Counted from the first letter of the stretch, positions 9,501 to 17,921 are shown. The stretch is 64,000 bases of DNA from Catellatospora tritici (GCF_019083965.1 NZ_JAHRCY010000001.1:577077-641076), one strand, 5' to 3'. Made by a program: numbers and translations. Notes: a model not told the origin generated them from the sequence alone.

Positions 9501-10913
9501 GCGCTGACCGCGCAGCCCGGCACCGGGCTGATCACCGCGACCCACGCCTGGACGCTCGCCGACATGGGTACGGCCGGCGCCGGTGACGTGATCGGCTCGG
9601 CGGCGGACGCCGTGGGCAACCTCAACCTGACCGGCAGTGGTGCCGTCAAGTGGGACACCGGTGACCTGTTCGACCCCGACGCCGAGTTCACCGGCAGCGG
9701 GTTGGGCACGCTGGCCACGACGACCGCGGCCGTCGACCCGACCGCCTCGTTCACCCTCTCGGTATGGGTCAAGCCGGCGCCGACCGGTGGATACGGCACG
9801 GTCCTGTCCCAGGACGGCACCAGCACCGCGGCGTTCAAGCTCTGGGCCGACAGCTCCGACAGCTCGTGGCGCTTCGCGATGGCCCGAACGGATGCGGCCA
9901 ACACGATGTGGAACGTGGCCCAGTCCGCGCCGAACACCGTGCAGCCGGGTGCGTGGACCCAGCTGACCGTCACCTTCGACGCCACCACGAAGGTCGCGGT
10001 GCTGTACGTCAACGACGTCAACGTCGGCGCCGCCACCCACCCCAACAACTGGACCACCACCCGGAGCTTCCGCATCGGCGCCGAGCGCACCACGGCCACC
10101 GCCGTGGGTGGCTACTTCACCGGTCAGATCGCCTACGCCCAGGTGTGGAACCAGGTCTGGCGCAAGCCGGTCCCGGTTGAGCACGACGTCAACGGCGACG
10201 GGCACCCCGACGTCGTCGCGGTCGACTCCAGCGGCATCCTGTGGCTCTACCCCGGTTCCGGCGGCACCGGCCTGTCGAGCTTCGGCGGCCGGATCCAGCT
10301 GACCGGCGGCGCGACCGGTTTCCGCTTTCAGGTGGCGGACTGGAACACCGACGGCCGGTCCGACCTCATCGGCATCGACCCGGCCGGCGAGATGTGGTAC
10401 TACCCGTCCACCGGGCTGTACGGCACCGCGGGGCTCGGCACCCGCACTCTGATCGGCACGGGGTGGAGCACCTACTTCCACTCGACCGGCAACGCCGACA
10501 ACGTCGCCCACCCGGACCACATCGGCGTCAAGAAGTCCACCGGCGAGCTCTACTACTACCCGCAGGGCAGTGGCAAGATCCTCATCGGTTCCAGTGGTTG
10601 GACCGACTTCCGGGTCCACATCACCGACTTCAACCATGACGGCCGGGGTGACGTGGTCGCCATCGGCGCCGACGGCGTGATGTGGCTCTACCCGAACATC
10701 AGCAGCACCAGCCTGGTGCTCGGCACCAAGTCCCAGATCGGCACCGGCTGGCTCTCCTACAAGGAGACGCCGTTCGACTTCAACGGCGACTCGTACCAGG
10801 ACATGGTCGCCCTCGACACGAGCGGCAATCTCTGGGTGTACCCCCGTACGGTGAGCTGGGAGTCCCGGATCCAGATCGGTGCCGCCTGGACCGGAATCGT
10901 CTCCGTCGCCTAG
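6504..10913 (+). CDS. very large secreted protein: DNRLRE-like, LamG and FG-GAP/VCBS repeats
   Basis: A 1469-residue protein. The N-terminus has an RRRR basic patch, a hydrophobic core and an AVAAPAPA cleavage region, a Sec-type signal peptide. Residues about 310-500 (YPSSNYWNDTPDPQGHMQVG...HTLINFPL) resemble the DNRLRE/CBM96-like beta-sandwich. Residues about 500-720 hold Ig/fibronectin-like segments, about 720-1010 a repeat-rich region, and about 1050-1215 a LamG/concanavalin fold (FTLSVWVKPAPTGGYGTVLSQDG, WTQLTVTFDATTK). From about 1228 to the end four or five FG-GAP/VCBS blades carry Asp-rich calcium loops (DVNGDGHPDVVAVD, DWNTDGRSDLIGID, DFNHDGRGDVVAIG, DFNGDSYQDMVALD), each followed by a WYYP or WLYP strand. 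It is likely a cell-surface or secreted glycan-binding protein. No catalytic domain or C-terminal toxin was seen. Confidence 0.85.
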   Translation: MLTGGVRRRRWRAAVAAAGASSLVASVLGVPAMTGAAVAAPAPAAAAAAPNPDALTVPQAVAQARSTGRDIVVTGSTTSNSELTAHPDGGMSLSLNAVAVRKRVNGKWAKLDATLRRNSDGTVSPAVTTAPVTLSGGGGGPFATMDGGAAKLSLSLPMTLPEPQLSGDTAVYAEILPGVDLQVRVTEQGSVSEVLVVKNAQAARNPQLRELRMATNATGMTLSSDADGSLSGRDAFGDVLLHTQPPKMWDSTPVGDVPQVKGRISDGRLARSSAVAPGAAAAVGRIGLRVDRDAITLSPDTAVLTGTRTTYPVYIDPTPVWTPKSYNKTGWASVAETYPSSNYWNDTPDPQGHMQVGNSGSMWAHTLINFPLPALAANSVVNKATLRTREVWSWSCTKSTVNVHAPTAYTLSSSNANWNYWNGKEGSAVDGQPEAHGYSSSCPAADVEFNVLNTVRARLGKTQTFLLAGVNESSDHNSWKEFDKNLTSLNLEYNQPPTTPTSLSTSPSTSCTSLMPVGDADVSLKAVVSDPDGNTVGAQFELWKSPSGSVFYSTPPSTFDFGNGTTAVAVVPKATLEAQAGGAVTKFAWHVRTFDGLAYSPAYSSTCEFNFDPTRAGPPTVSVASNAVVNSPVQVTVTAPTTGTPPASYLYQLNAAAPLPKDAPTGNVTFSVTPTRFTNTIVVTSVTASGNIGDSIAVTFTAQPASPEAVDDLTMDGRADLLTTGRSANGLAPGLWLANATGSAQLDPVAHDIGINGTGAFGTSSPHEYDAAASTATGTFTGGTQNDVLAYYPADTTLQRSGMAVILKGNGDDSTLQTASGFTNTVSPGTFTDLHGQDPIRVANAYNARGAGLAYPDLIAVNGSTDYGHFYLSYYPNSNMVGGYAMGYDIAVNTPDGDQNWQNWDITTTRLPSGTAMYLRNTVTGALRLWTGITVSTNDATYTATIAYTDHSVTGGPGTAGAIQAADIDGNGTADLWSTSAGVTTARLIAAIDDTAHTAALTAQPGTGLITATHAWTLADMGTAGAGDVIGSAADAVGNLNLTGSGAVKWDTGDLFDPDAEFTGSGLGTLATTTAAVDPTASFTLSVWVKPAPTGGYGTVLSQDGTSTAAFKLWADSSDSSWRFAMARTDAANTMWNVAQSAPNTVQPGAWTQLTVTFDATTKVAVLYVNDVNVGAATHPNNWTTTRSFRIGAERTTATAVGGYFTGQIAYAQVWNQVWRKPVPVEHDVNGDGHPDVVAVDSSGILWLYPGSGGTGLSSFGGRIQLTGGATGFRFQVADWNTDGRSDLIGIDPAGEMWYYPSTGLYGTAGLGTRTLIGTGWSTYFHSTGNADNVAHPDHIGVKKSTGELYYYPQGSGKILIGSSGWTDFRVHITDFNHDGRGDVVAIGADGVMWLYPNISSTSLVLGTKSQIGTGWLSYKETPFDFNGDSYQDMVALDTSGNLWVYPRTVSWESRIQIGAAWTGIVSVA

Positions 10914-10924
10914 TACGAGATGCG

Positions 10925-10956
10925 AAAAGCCCCTCCGGATTTCCGGAGGGGCTTTT
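10925..10956 (+). terminator. intrinsic terminator after the large secreted-protein gene
   Basis: A perfect 15-bp stem (AAAAGCCCCTCCGGA with its complement) around a TT loop, ending in TTTT. It starts 11 nt after the stop codon. The A and T runs make it functional in both directions, so it may also stop transcription leaving the tRNA on the opposite strand. Confidence 0.93.
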
Positions 10957-10963
10957 CCATGAG

Positions 10964-11037
10964 TAGCGGGGACAGGATTTGAACCTGCGACCTCTGGGTT
11001 ATGAGCCCAGCGAGCTACCGAGCTGCTCCACCCCGCG
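10964..11037 (-). tRNA. tRNA-fMet (CAU), initiator
   Basis: The minus strand folds as a 74-nt cloverleaf without an encoded CCA. The acceptor arm is CGCGGGG/CCCCGCT with an unpaired C1-U72, the D-arm is GAGC/GCTC, the anticodon loop CTCATAA has anticodon CAU, and the T-loop is TTCAAAT. The mismatched first acceptor pair and three consecutive G:C pairs in the anticodon stem (GGG/CCC) are hallmarks of initiator rather than elongator tRNA-Met. Confidence 0.96.
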
Positions 11038-11132
11038 TCGGCTCCGTAACACTAGCGCGTTGATCGCGGGGCCTGCAAATCGGCACCGGGGTGATCCGGG
11101 ACATATGTCCCCGATCACCCCGTACGCGCAGC

Positions 11133-14048
11133 TCAGCCGGTCGTGGGCGTGGGGCTGGGCGTGGGCGTCGGCGTGGTGCCGGTGGGGTTCGCGGCGGCGT
11201 TGGCCGTCTCGAACTCCTTGATCGCCGCGTCGAGGGCGGCCAGCGCCTTGCCGTACGCCTCGAAGTCGCCCTTCTGCTGTGCTGCCCGCAGGTCGTCGAT
11301 GGCCTTGTCGACCTTCGCCGCCGCGGCGGCCAGCGGGGTGGCTGTCGTGGGCGGCTGTGGCTGCTCGGGCGTGACCACGGGCGGGGTGCCGGTGCTGGTG
11401 CCCACGAGCTGCTTGATGCCGTCGGCGATCGTGTCCGCGAACGCCACCTTGTCGCCGTAACTCAGCAGCACCTTCTCCAGCAGCGGATACGTCTTCTCGC
11501 CGCTGGAGCGCAGGTAGATCGGCTCGACGTAGAGCATGCCGCCGCCGTACGGCAGGGAGAGCAGGTTGCCCTTGACCACGTTGGGGCCCCAGATGTTGAG
11601 CTGGTTGCGCACCGTGCCGTCGTTCTCCATCTGCTGCTGGGCCTGGCCCGGACCGGGGATGCGGTTGTCCTTGTTCAGCTCCAGCACCTCCAGCACCGGC
11701 TTGCCGTCGACGTACGACCCGGAGATCAGCGCGGCGAGGTTCTGCCGCGCCTGCGGGGTCACCGCCGAGGTGAGCTGGAAGCGGGCCTCGGTCTGGCCCG
11801 GCAGCTGCGTGAGCAGGTAGTACGGCGGCTGCTTGGCGTCGCCGTGCCCGGCCGGGTCGTTGGGCACCGCCCAGAAGTCGGGCGCGTTGAAGAAGTCGTT
11901 GGCGTTGTTCACGTGGAACCGGGTGAGCAGGTCGCGCTGCACCTTGAACATGTCCGCCGGGTAGCGGAAGTGCTCGGCGAGCTCCGCCGGGATCTGGTCC
12001 TTCCTCGTGATCAGCTTGCCGCCGAACGCCTTGTTCCACGCCTTGAGGACGGGGTCCTTGTCGTCGAACTCGTACAGGGTGACCGTGCCGTCGTAGGCGT
12101 CGACGGTGGCCTTGACCGAGTTGCGGATGTAGTTGATCTCCTGCTTGGCCAGCCGGAACGTGCCGTCGCCGGTCAGCGAGTCGCTGGTGGCGTCCTGCAG
12201 GTCGATGCGCTGCGAGTACGGGAAGTTCGCGCTGGTGGTGTAGCCGTCGACGATCCACACGATGCGCCCGTTCACCGCCGCCGGGTACGGGTCGCCGTCC
12301 AGCGTCAGGAACGGCGCCACCTTCTGCACCCGGTCGCGCGGGTCGCGCTCGTAGAGGATCTTCGAGTTGCCGTTGACCGCGTCGGCCAGCAGGAACTTCG
12401 ACTCCGCGTACTTGATCGAGTAGAGCAGCCGCCGCCAGGTCGAGCCGATGTCGACGCCGCCCTTGCCGGTGTAGGTATAGCGGGCGTCGCTGGTGTCACC
12501 GGTCGGGCGGTCGTACTCTGCGGCGGCCGCGCCGTCGGAGCTGCCCACCACCGCGTAGTCGCTCATCCGCTCGCCGTAGTAGATGCGCGGCTGCTCGACC
12601 GGCAGCTTGTCGGTGGGCGAGGAGCAGCCCTGCTCGCTGGACTGCTTCGACTGCCCGGTGAAGAACCCGGACACGAAGAACGGCTGACCGTTGCAGACCG
12701 TGGTGTTGGCCGGGGCCGCCACCAGGCCGTAGCCGTGGGTGAAGACGGTGTGCCGGTTGATCCAGTTGTTCTGGGCCGCCGACAGCTTGCTGTACTCGAT
12801 TTCGCGTACGCCGACCACGTAGTCGGCGAGCTTGCCGTCGACGGTGTACCGGTCGATGTCGAGCTTGTCGCCGAACTGGTAGAAGCTGCGCACCTGCGAG
12901 AACTGGGTGTACGTCTCGGGCACCACGGCCGGGTCGAGCAGGCGGATGTTCGGCACGATCGTCTTGTCCTGCGCCAGCGACGCCGGGGGCACCAGCGTCT
13001 CCGACGAGTACGGCGTGCTCACCGCCGCGTCCAGCCCGTACGCGCTCCTGGTCGAGGCGATGGCCCGCTCGATGTACGGCGCCTCCCGGCTGTTGCGGCT
13101 CGGGTCGACCTGGAACGTCTGCACGCCCCACGGGTAGATGCCGCCGATCGCCACCGCCGAGATGGCCAGCAGGCCCAGCGCCACACCCGGCCAGGTCAGG
13201 TTGCGTAGCCAGGCGTTCGAGAAGATCAGGATCGCGATCGCCACGATCACGGAGATGTAGGTCAGCATCTCCTTGGCGGGCAGCAGCGCGTGCACGTCGG
13301 TGTACCCGGCACCGGTCAGGCCCGTGCCGGTGATGGTGTCCAGCAGCAGCGCCCGGCGGTCCAGCACGTACGCGATCGCCTTGAGGATCACGAACAGCGC
13401 GACCAGGCTGGTCAGGTGGGCGCGCGCGCCGGTGGTCATCCGGTCGCCCGGCCCGGCCAGCCGCACCCCGCCGTAGAGGTAGTGCACGCCCATCGCGCCG
13501 AGCAGCGCCAGCACCGTCACCGTGAAGCCGGTGTTCAGCAGGTACTGCCAGAACGGCAGCTTGAAGACGTAGAACCCGATGTCGGTGCCGAACTGCGGAT
13601 CCTTCTGCCCGAACGGCACCGCGTTCTCGAACAGCAGCCACTGCTGCCAGTGGCCCTGCGCGGCCAGGCCGGCGAAGAACGCGATCACGCCCGACAGCAG
13701 CGCGAACCAGCGGTTCAGGTGCGGCCCGAGCAGGTACCGGTAGCGCTCCAGCGTCTGCTGCTCCACCCCGGTCGGGGGCAGGAACGGCCGCAGCTTGTAC
13801 GCCAGGTACAGGTTGCCGAACAGGAACGCGCCGATGATCAGGCCGAACACCGCGAACAGGCCGAGCCGCGTGCCGAGCTGCCCGGTGAACACCCTGGTCG
13901 CGCCGAGTTCGTCGAACCACAGCCATTCGGTCCAGGTGTCCACCACCCATCCGATCAGGGCGAAGAACACCAGCAGGCCGGTCAGCACGATGAGCCAGGC
14001 GCGACCGCGACGGCTCATGTGCGGCAGTTGACTTGATCGGGTCACCAC
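11133..14048 (-). CDS. UPF0182-family integral membrane protein
   Basis: A 971-residue member of UPF0182, a widespread actinobacterial family of unknown function. Roughly the first 330 residues hold about seven transmembrane helices. They include the typical WTEWLWFDELGATRVFTGQLGTR segment after the first helix and TWPGVALGLLAISAVAIGGIYPWGVQTF before the large domain. The remainder is a big extracytoplasmic domain (YTQFSQVRSFYQF, RRLLYSIKYAESKFLLAD) followed by a low-complexity Thr/Pro tail. A GTG at 14048 is given; an ATG at 14018 (MSRRGRAW) is an equal alternative and avoids an inverted repeat that overlaps the GTG. Neither has a clear ribosome site. It lies downstream of, and parallel to, the PDZ protease gene, as in other actinobacteria. 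Confidence 0.93.
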   Translation of the reverse strand: MVTRSSQLPHMSRRGRAWLIVLTGLLVFFALIGWVVDTWTEWLWFDELGATRVFTGQLGTRLGLFAVFGLIIGAFLFGNLYLAYKLRPFLPPTGVEQQTLERYRYLLGPHLNRWFALLSGVIAFFAGLAAQGHWQQWLLFENAVPFGQKDPQFGTDIGFYVFKLPFWQYLLNTGFTVTVLALLGAMGVHYLYGGVRLAGPGDRMTTGARAHLTSLVALFVILKAIAYVLDRRALLLDTITGTGLTGAGYTDVHALLPAKEMLTYISVIVAIAILIFSNAWLRNLTWPGVALGLLAISAVAIGGIYPWGVQTFQVDPSRNSREAPYIERAIASTRSAYGLDAAVSTPYSSETLVPPASLAQDKTIVPNIRLLDPAVVPETYTQFSQVRSFYQFGDKLDIDRYTVDGKLADYVVGVREIEYSKLSAAQNNWINRHTVFTHGYGLVAAPANTTVCNGQPFFVSGFFTGQSKQSSEQGCSSPTDKLPVEQPRIYYGERMSDYAVVGSSDGAAAAEYDRPTGDTSDARYTYTGKGGVDIGSTWRRLLYSIKYAESKFLLADAVNGNSKILYERDPRDRVQKVAPFLTLDGDPYPAAVNGRIVWIVDGYTTSANFPYSQRIDLQDATSDSLTGDGTFRLAKQEINYIRNSVKATVDAYDGTVTLYEFDDKDPVLKAWNKAFGGKLITRKDQIPAELAEHFRYPADMFKVQRDLLTRFHVNNANDFFNAPDFWAVPNDPAGHGDAKQPPYYLLTQLPGQTEARFQLTSAVTPQARQNLAALISGSYVDGKPVLEVLELNKDNRIPGPGQAQQQMENDGTVRNQLNIWGPNVVKGNLLSLPYGGGMLYVEPIYLRSSGEKTYPLLEKVLLSYGDKVAFADTIADGIKQLVGTSTGTPPVVTPEQPQPPTTATPLAAAAAKVDKAIDDLRAAQQKGDFEAYGKALAALDAAIKEFETANAAANPTGTTPTPTPSPTPTTG

Positions 14049-14065
14049 GTAGGAAGCCTACGTGG
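14045..14065. repeat. 9-bp inverted repeat at the UPF0182 gene start
   Basis: CCACGTAGG (14045-14053), AAG, CCTACGTGG (14057-14065): a perfect palindrome with a 3-nt spacer covering the upstream start candidate of the UPF0182 gene and 43 nt past the stop of the PDZ gene. It may be an operator or an mRNA hairpin. No T-run follows. Confidence 0.7.
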
Positions 14066-14107
14066 CCGCGCAAGAACCACGTGAGCTGCGTCGCAGTGCC
14101 GACGCTG

Positions 14108-15166
14108 TCAGCAGGTCGGCGGTTGCCCACCCGCCCGCAGCGTGGCCAGGGCGGTCAGCGCGTCGTCCAGGGTCGCCACCTTGATCAGCGGCAGGCCGGG
14201 CAGGGCGTTGGCCTTCGCCTCGGCACAGTTGTCGGCCGGGGTCAGGAAGGCCACGGCATCGGCGGCCTTGGCGCCGTACAGCTTCTGCGGGATGCCGCCG
14301 ATCGGGCCGACGTTGCCCTCGTCGTCGATGGTGCCCGTACCGGCGATGATTTTGCCGCCGGTGAGGTCCTCCGGGGTCAGCTTGTCCATGATGCCCAGCG
14401 CGAACATCAGGCCCGCGCTGGGACCGCCGATGTCGTCGAGCTTGATGCTCAGGTCGAACGGGTGCGGCTGCACCGTGGCGACCTCGATGTTGATGCGCGG
14501 GGTCTTATCGGTGTCCGAGGCGGGTTTGGTGGTCACCTCGACCGTCTCCGGCTTGCCGTCCCGGGTGACCTCGAACTTCAGCGGCGTGCCGGCGGGCTTC
14601 GCCTTGATCAGCTCGACCAGCTGCGTCGGCGACTCGACCTTGGTGCCGTCGACGGACTCGATCACGTCGTCCTTCTTCAATTTGCCGTCCGCGGCGCCGC
14701 CCGCGGTGACCTCACCGACGCTCACCCGCACCGGGTAGCCCAGCTTGCGCAGCGCGGCGGTCTCCGCGCTGGTCTGCGACTCCTTGAAGTCTTCCTGGTT
14801 CTGCTGCTCGACCTGGTCCTTGGTGCGGTCCGGCGGGTAGATGAACTCGTACGGCACGACGGCCTGCTCATCGGAGAACCAGCCCTTGATCACGTCGAGC
14901 AGGCCCGTGGTGGACTGCACGTTCACGGTGACCAGCCGCAGCTCCCCGTCGGAGTTCGACGTCGGGGTCTTGGCGATCTGGATCACCTCCTGGCAGCCCT
15001 TGGCGCCGACGACACACTCGTCACCGCGGCCGTCCACGGCCGTCAGCGTGTTCACGGTGGGACCGGCGCTCATCACCACGTAGGGCACCCGAGCCAGACT
15101 GATACCGGCCACCAGCAGCACCGCGAGCACGAAGCCCGCCAGTACGGTCACACCGCGACGTTTCAT
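14108..15166 (-). CDS. PDZ-containing, Lon-like (S16) secreted/membrane protease, YlbL type
   Basis: A 352-residue protein. Residues 8-28 are an N-terminal anchor (VTVLAGFVLAVLLVAGISLA). A PDZ domain occupies about 148-215 and the Lon-type proteolytic domain about 225-345. The S16 Ser-Lys dyad is visible: Ser250 in GGPSAGLMFAL and Lys295 in GPIGGIPQKLYGAKAA. It probably faces the outside of the membrane and cleaves misfolded or regulatory envelope proteins. The start at 15166 (MKRRGVT) is preferred because the 55-residue upstream extension is non-conserved-looking and would run into the divergent promoter. It is divergent from the DUF2342 gene and precedes UPF0182. Confidence 0.92.
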   Translation of the reverse strand: MKRRGVTVLAGFVLAVLLVAGISLARVPYVVMSAGPTVNTLTAVDGRGDECVVGAKGCQEVIQIAKTPTSNSDGELRLVTVNVQSTTGLLDVIKGWFSDEQAVVPYEFIYPPDRTKDQVEQQNQEDFKESQTSAETAALRKLGYPVRVSVGEVTAGGAADGKLKKDDVIESVDGTKVESPTQLVELIKAKPAGTPLKFEVTRDGKPETVEVTTKPASDTDKTPRINIEVATVQPHPFDLSIKLDDIGGPSAGLMFALGIMDKLTPEDLTGGKIIAGTGTIDDEGNVGPIGGIPQKLYGAKAADAVAFLTPADNCAEAKANALPGLPLIKVATLDDALTALATLRAGGQPPTC

Positions 15167-15285
15167 GCGGGCCAGCGTAGCCGCCGCGACCGAGGAACCG
15201 GCTCCAAGAGCGGCCGACCCTGAATTGTCCCCGATCAGCCCGGGGTATGAGTCACTTCGGCTCAACTTCGCGTACGGTGGAGAGC

Positions 15286-16563
15286 GTGTCCGACACCCCA
15301 TTCGGGTTCGCCTTCCCCGGCGGCCAACCACCAGATCCCAACGACCCGCAGCAGATGCAGCAGTTCCTGGCGGGTCTGCAGCAGCTCATGGCGATGAGCC
15401 AGCCCGGCGGCGGCCCGGTGAACTGGGACCTCGCCCGGCAGGTCGCCACCACTACGCTGAACGCCGAAGGCGACCCGGCGGTCTCCGCCGCCGACCGCGC
15501 CGAGGTCGGGGAGGCGCTGCGACTGGCCGACCTGTGGCTGGAACCGGCCACCTCGCTGCCCAGCGGCCTGGTCAGCACCGCCGCCTGGAACCGCAACGAG
15601 TGGATCTTCAACACGCTCGACGTGTGGCGCAAGCTGGCCGACCCGGTGGCGGGGCGCATGGTCGCCGCCATGGGCGACCTGGTCCCGCCGGAGCGCCGGG
15701 CCCAACTCGGCCCGATGGCCGCGATGATCAGCGGCCTGGGGGGCGCGCTGTTCGGCGGCCAGTTCGGGCAGGCGCTGGCCAAGCTCGCCACCGAGGTGCT
15801 CTCGGCGGGCGACATCGGCCTGCCGCTGGGCCCCGGCGGCACCGCCGCGCTGGTCCCGGCCAACATCCGGGCGTACGGCGAGGGCCTGGAACTCGACCCC
15901 AGTGAGCTGCGGCTGTTCGTCGCCCTGCGCGAGGCCGCCCACCAGCGGCTGTTCGGCCACGTCCCGTGGCTGCGCGGACACGTGCTCAGCGCGGTCGAGG
16001 CGTACGCCAACGGCATCAAGGTCGATCGGGAGGCGATCGAGGAGGCCCTGGGCCGCATCGACCCGACCGACCCGGAGTCGATGAGCGAGCTGCGACTGGA
16101 GGGCATCTTCACGCCCGAGGACAGCGACCAGCAGCGAATCGCGCTCAACCGGCTGGAGACCACGCTGGCGCTGGTCGAGGGCTGGGTCTGCCACACCGTC
16201 GAGGCGGCGGCCGCCGGTCGCCTGCCCAACGTGGTGCGGCTGTCCGAGACGTTCCGGCGCCGACGCGCCGCAGGCGGGCCCGCCGAGCAGACGTTCGCCG
16301 CGCTGGTCGGGCTGGAGCTGCGCCCGCGCCGCCTGCGCGAGGCGGCGGCCCTGTGGGCGGCGCTGACCGAGCACCGTGGCGTGGACGGTCGCGACGCACT
16401 GTGGGCCCACCCGGACCTGCTGCCCGACGAGGAGGCCTTCGCCGACCCGGTCGCGTACGCCACGCACGCCGAGACGGAGTGGGACATCAGCGCCCTCGAC
16501 AATCTCGCCCCGAACCCAGAACCCGGCCCCACCGACGACCCCGACGGCCCCACCCAGCCCTAG
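15286..16563 (+). CDS. DUF2342 zincin-like putative metalloprotease
   Basis: A 425-residue protein of the actinobacterial DUF2342/'zinc-dependent metalloprotease' family. It begins VSDTPFGFAFPGG, the usual start of this family; GTG 15286 has a purine-rich GGAGAG just upstream. A Gln-rich N-terminal segment is followed by a helical zincin-like domain with LREAAHQRLFGHVPWL at residues 214-229. The position of the first His of a canonical HExxH is Arg here (REAAH), so catalysis is uncertain. The tail is Pro/Asp-rich and probably disordered. It is divergent from the PDZ protease with a 119-bp shared promoter region. Confidence 0.88.
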   Translation: MSDTPFGFAFPGGQPPDPNDPQQMQQFLAGLQQLMAMSQPGGGPVNWDLARQVATTTLNAEGDPAVSAADRAEVGEALRLADLWLEPATSLPSGLVSTAAWNRNEWIFNTLDVWRKLADPVAGRMVAAMGDLVPPERRAQLGPMAAMISGLGGALFGGQFGQALAKLATEVLSAGDIGLPLGPGGTAALVPANIRAYGEGLELDPSELRLFVALREAAHQRLFGHVPWLRGHVLSAVEAYANGIKVDREAIEEALGRIDPTDPESMSELRLEGIFTPEDSDQQRIALNRLETTLALVEGWVCHTVEAAAAGRLPNVVRLSETFRRRRAAGGPAEQTFAALVGLELRPRRLREAAALWAALTEHRGVDGRDALWAHPDLLPDEEAFADPVAYATHAETEWDISALDNLAPNPEPGPTDDPDGPTQP

Positions 16564-16574
16564 CCCCAGGACGA

Positions 16575-16622
16575 AAGAAGGGCACCTTCTTATCGCTTTG
16601 CGACGTAGCAGGTGCCCTTCTT
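16575..16622 (+). terminator. hairpin terminator; copy A of a dispersed repeat
   Basis: A 12-bp stem (AAGAAGGGCACC, 16575-16586, with GGTGCCCTTCTT, 16611-16622) around a 24-nt loop, located 12 nt after the DUF2342 stop and facing the convergent YgjP-like gene. Positions 16577-16602 are identical, in reverse complement, to 58203-58228, so this is also a repeat copy. Confidence 0.8.
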
Positions 16623-16721
16623 GACGGCCCGCGCCCGAACCTGTCCGGGCGGCGAACAGCCAGCCGGTGGCGAGCGTGCGGGCGGGGCGTTGGCGGGTGC
16701 GGCGAGTGGGACGCGGGCGGG

Positions 16722-17237
16722 TCAGTGGCCCGCGGCGGCGATGCCTTCGAGATAGCCGCGGGCGCGCTCGGTGCGCGGGTAGCGGCTGACCAGTTCCCAG
16801 AAGCGGGCGTTGTGGCTGGGCACGATCAGGTGCACCAGCTCGTGCAGCAGCACGTAGTCGCCCACCCAGCCCGGCATCTCACGCACCCGCTCCGACAGGC
16901 GGATGGTGCGGTCGGCAGGGGTGCAGGAGCCCCAGCGTCCGTTCTGGTTGGTCACCCAGCGGACGCTGGCGGGCACCGCGATCGCGCCGAACTCGGTCAG
17001 GTAGCGTCCGGCGAGCTGCCGCGCGCGCAGCTCGAGGTCGGCATCGCTACGCTGGCTGCGCAGGTCTCGCGCGGCCAGCCGAGCGAGCATCTTGTTGACC
17101 CACTCGCTCTCCTCGGCACGGGAGAACTGGCTCGGAATGAGCACCACCACCCGCTCGCCCTCCCGGTAGGCGGACACCGTCCGACGCCGACGCTCACTGC
17201 GCCGGACCTCGACCACGGGCTTGCGTGCGGCGGCCAT
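16722..17237 (-). CDS. YgjP/WLM-type M48-like zinc metallopeptidase
   Basis: A 171-residue protein with the signature HELVHLIVPSHNARFWELV. His132, Glu133 and His136 form the HExxH zinc/catalytic motif, and His142 is the family's additional ligand candidate. Upstream NGRWGSCTPADRTIRLSERV is the typical WGS(C) strand of the YgjP-like domain. There is no signal peptide, so it should be cytosolic. The family is linked to protein or ubiquitin-like processing, but its bacterial substrate is unknown. It is convergent with the DUF2342 gene. Confidence 0.88.
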   Translation of the reverse strand: MAAARKPVVEVRRSERRRRTVSAYREGERVVVLIPSQFSRAEESEWVNKMLARLAARDLRSQRSDADLELRARQLAGRYLTEFGAIAVPASVRWVTNQNGRWGSCTPADRTIRLSERVREMPGWVGDYVLLHELVHLIVPSHNARFWELVSRYPRTERARGYLEGIAAAGH

Positions 17238-17678
17238 CAGCGACCGGCACAGGCCAGGTGGTTTACGGGGGTAACCAGGGGGGTGTTGCTCACGGCATGG
17301 ACGCTAGCGGCCGCCTCCCAGGGTTCCGCAAGGGTCAATCTTGTGATCATCGCCAGATTTGCCAGGATACGTAACCTTCGGCCAAGAAAATTCTTGTGAC
17401 CGAGCATGATCGCCTAGGTCGCCATAAGGGACATTGCTCGATACGCAGGCGACTTCCCGAGAATGCCTCATCTTCGACAAGCGTGATGACTCCGGCGTGT
17501 CTCGCGTAACCTGACTAGTCAGATCGATCCGGACAGGCAGACTTCCACCGTCACAGCACGGGCGCCCCGGCGGTGGCGCCAGGCGATTCGCCAGTGGCTC
17601 ATCTCGGCCGTCCGCCGCAACGGCGGCCGGTCATCAACTCCCTACCGGCGCCCGTCACGTCGATCATGAGGAGGAATC
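17238..17678. other. 441-bp intergenic region upstream of the DUF5679 gene
   Basis: No gene of convincing quality on either strand. The left part should hold the promoter of the leftward YgjP-like gene. A perfect 12-bp palindrome, CTGACTAGTCAG, lies at 17511-17522 just after TAACCT, a plausible -10 hexamer (17507-17512) for the rightward DUF5679 gene, so it could be an operator. A GC hairpin (CCGCCG CAA CGGCGG) lies near 17614-17628 in the presumed leader. Confidence 0.5.
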
Positions 17679-17834
17679 GTGGCCGAGGAGAAGTACAACG
17701 GCTACTGCGTTAAGTGCAAGGAGAAGCGTGACTTCACCGGAAAGGTGGAGATCTCCAAGACCGGCATGCGGATGGCCAAGGGTCCCTGCCCCGTCTGCGG
17801 CACCACGGTGAACCGCATTCTCGGCAAGGCCTGA
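17679..17834 (+). CDS. DUF5679 zinc-ribbon mini-protein
   Basis: A 51-residue basic protein (VAEEKYNGYCVKCK...) with two CxxC pairs: Cys10/Cys13 (YCVKC) and Cys37/Cys40 (CPVC). These should bind one zinc as a ribbon. It matches the small actinobacterial DUF5679 family. A near-perfect ribosome site (GAGGAGGAA, 17668-17676) precedes the GTG start, suggesting high expression. The function is unknown; the size and charge fit a nucleic-acid or ribosome-associated protein. A terminator follows 30 nt after the stop, so it is probably monocistronic. Confidence 0.88.
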   Translation: MAEEKYNGYCVKCKEKRDFTGKVEISKTGMRMAKGPCPVCGTTVNRILGKA

Positions 17835-17864
17835 ACCACAAGTCCGTGTTACGCGCAGTGCAGG

Positions 17865-17894
17865 AGGCCCGCGGAGTTACGCGGGCCTTCTGTC
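17865..17894 (+). terminator. terminator of the DUF5679 gene
   Basis: AGGCCCGCG (17865-17873) pairs with CGCGGGCCT (17880-17888) around GAGTTA, followed by TCTGT. GC-rich stem 30 nt after the stop codon; the T-tail is modest. Confidence 0.75.
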
Positions 17895-17921
17895 GTACTC
17901 CCGACATTTCTCCCCAAGATC

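Noticed and set aside
6966..10637. 1223-codon open frame antisense to the secreted LamG/FG-GAP gene
   Set aside because: Gly/Val/Arg-rich product without a domain or signal, and the sense frame shows clear repeats and a signal peptide.
6504..10913. Polymorphic toxin with a C-terminal effector
   Set aside because: The C-terminus consists of FG-GAP/VCBS blades to the last residue; no toxin domain and no immunity gene follows.
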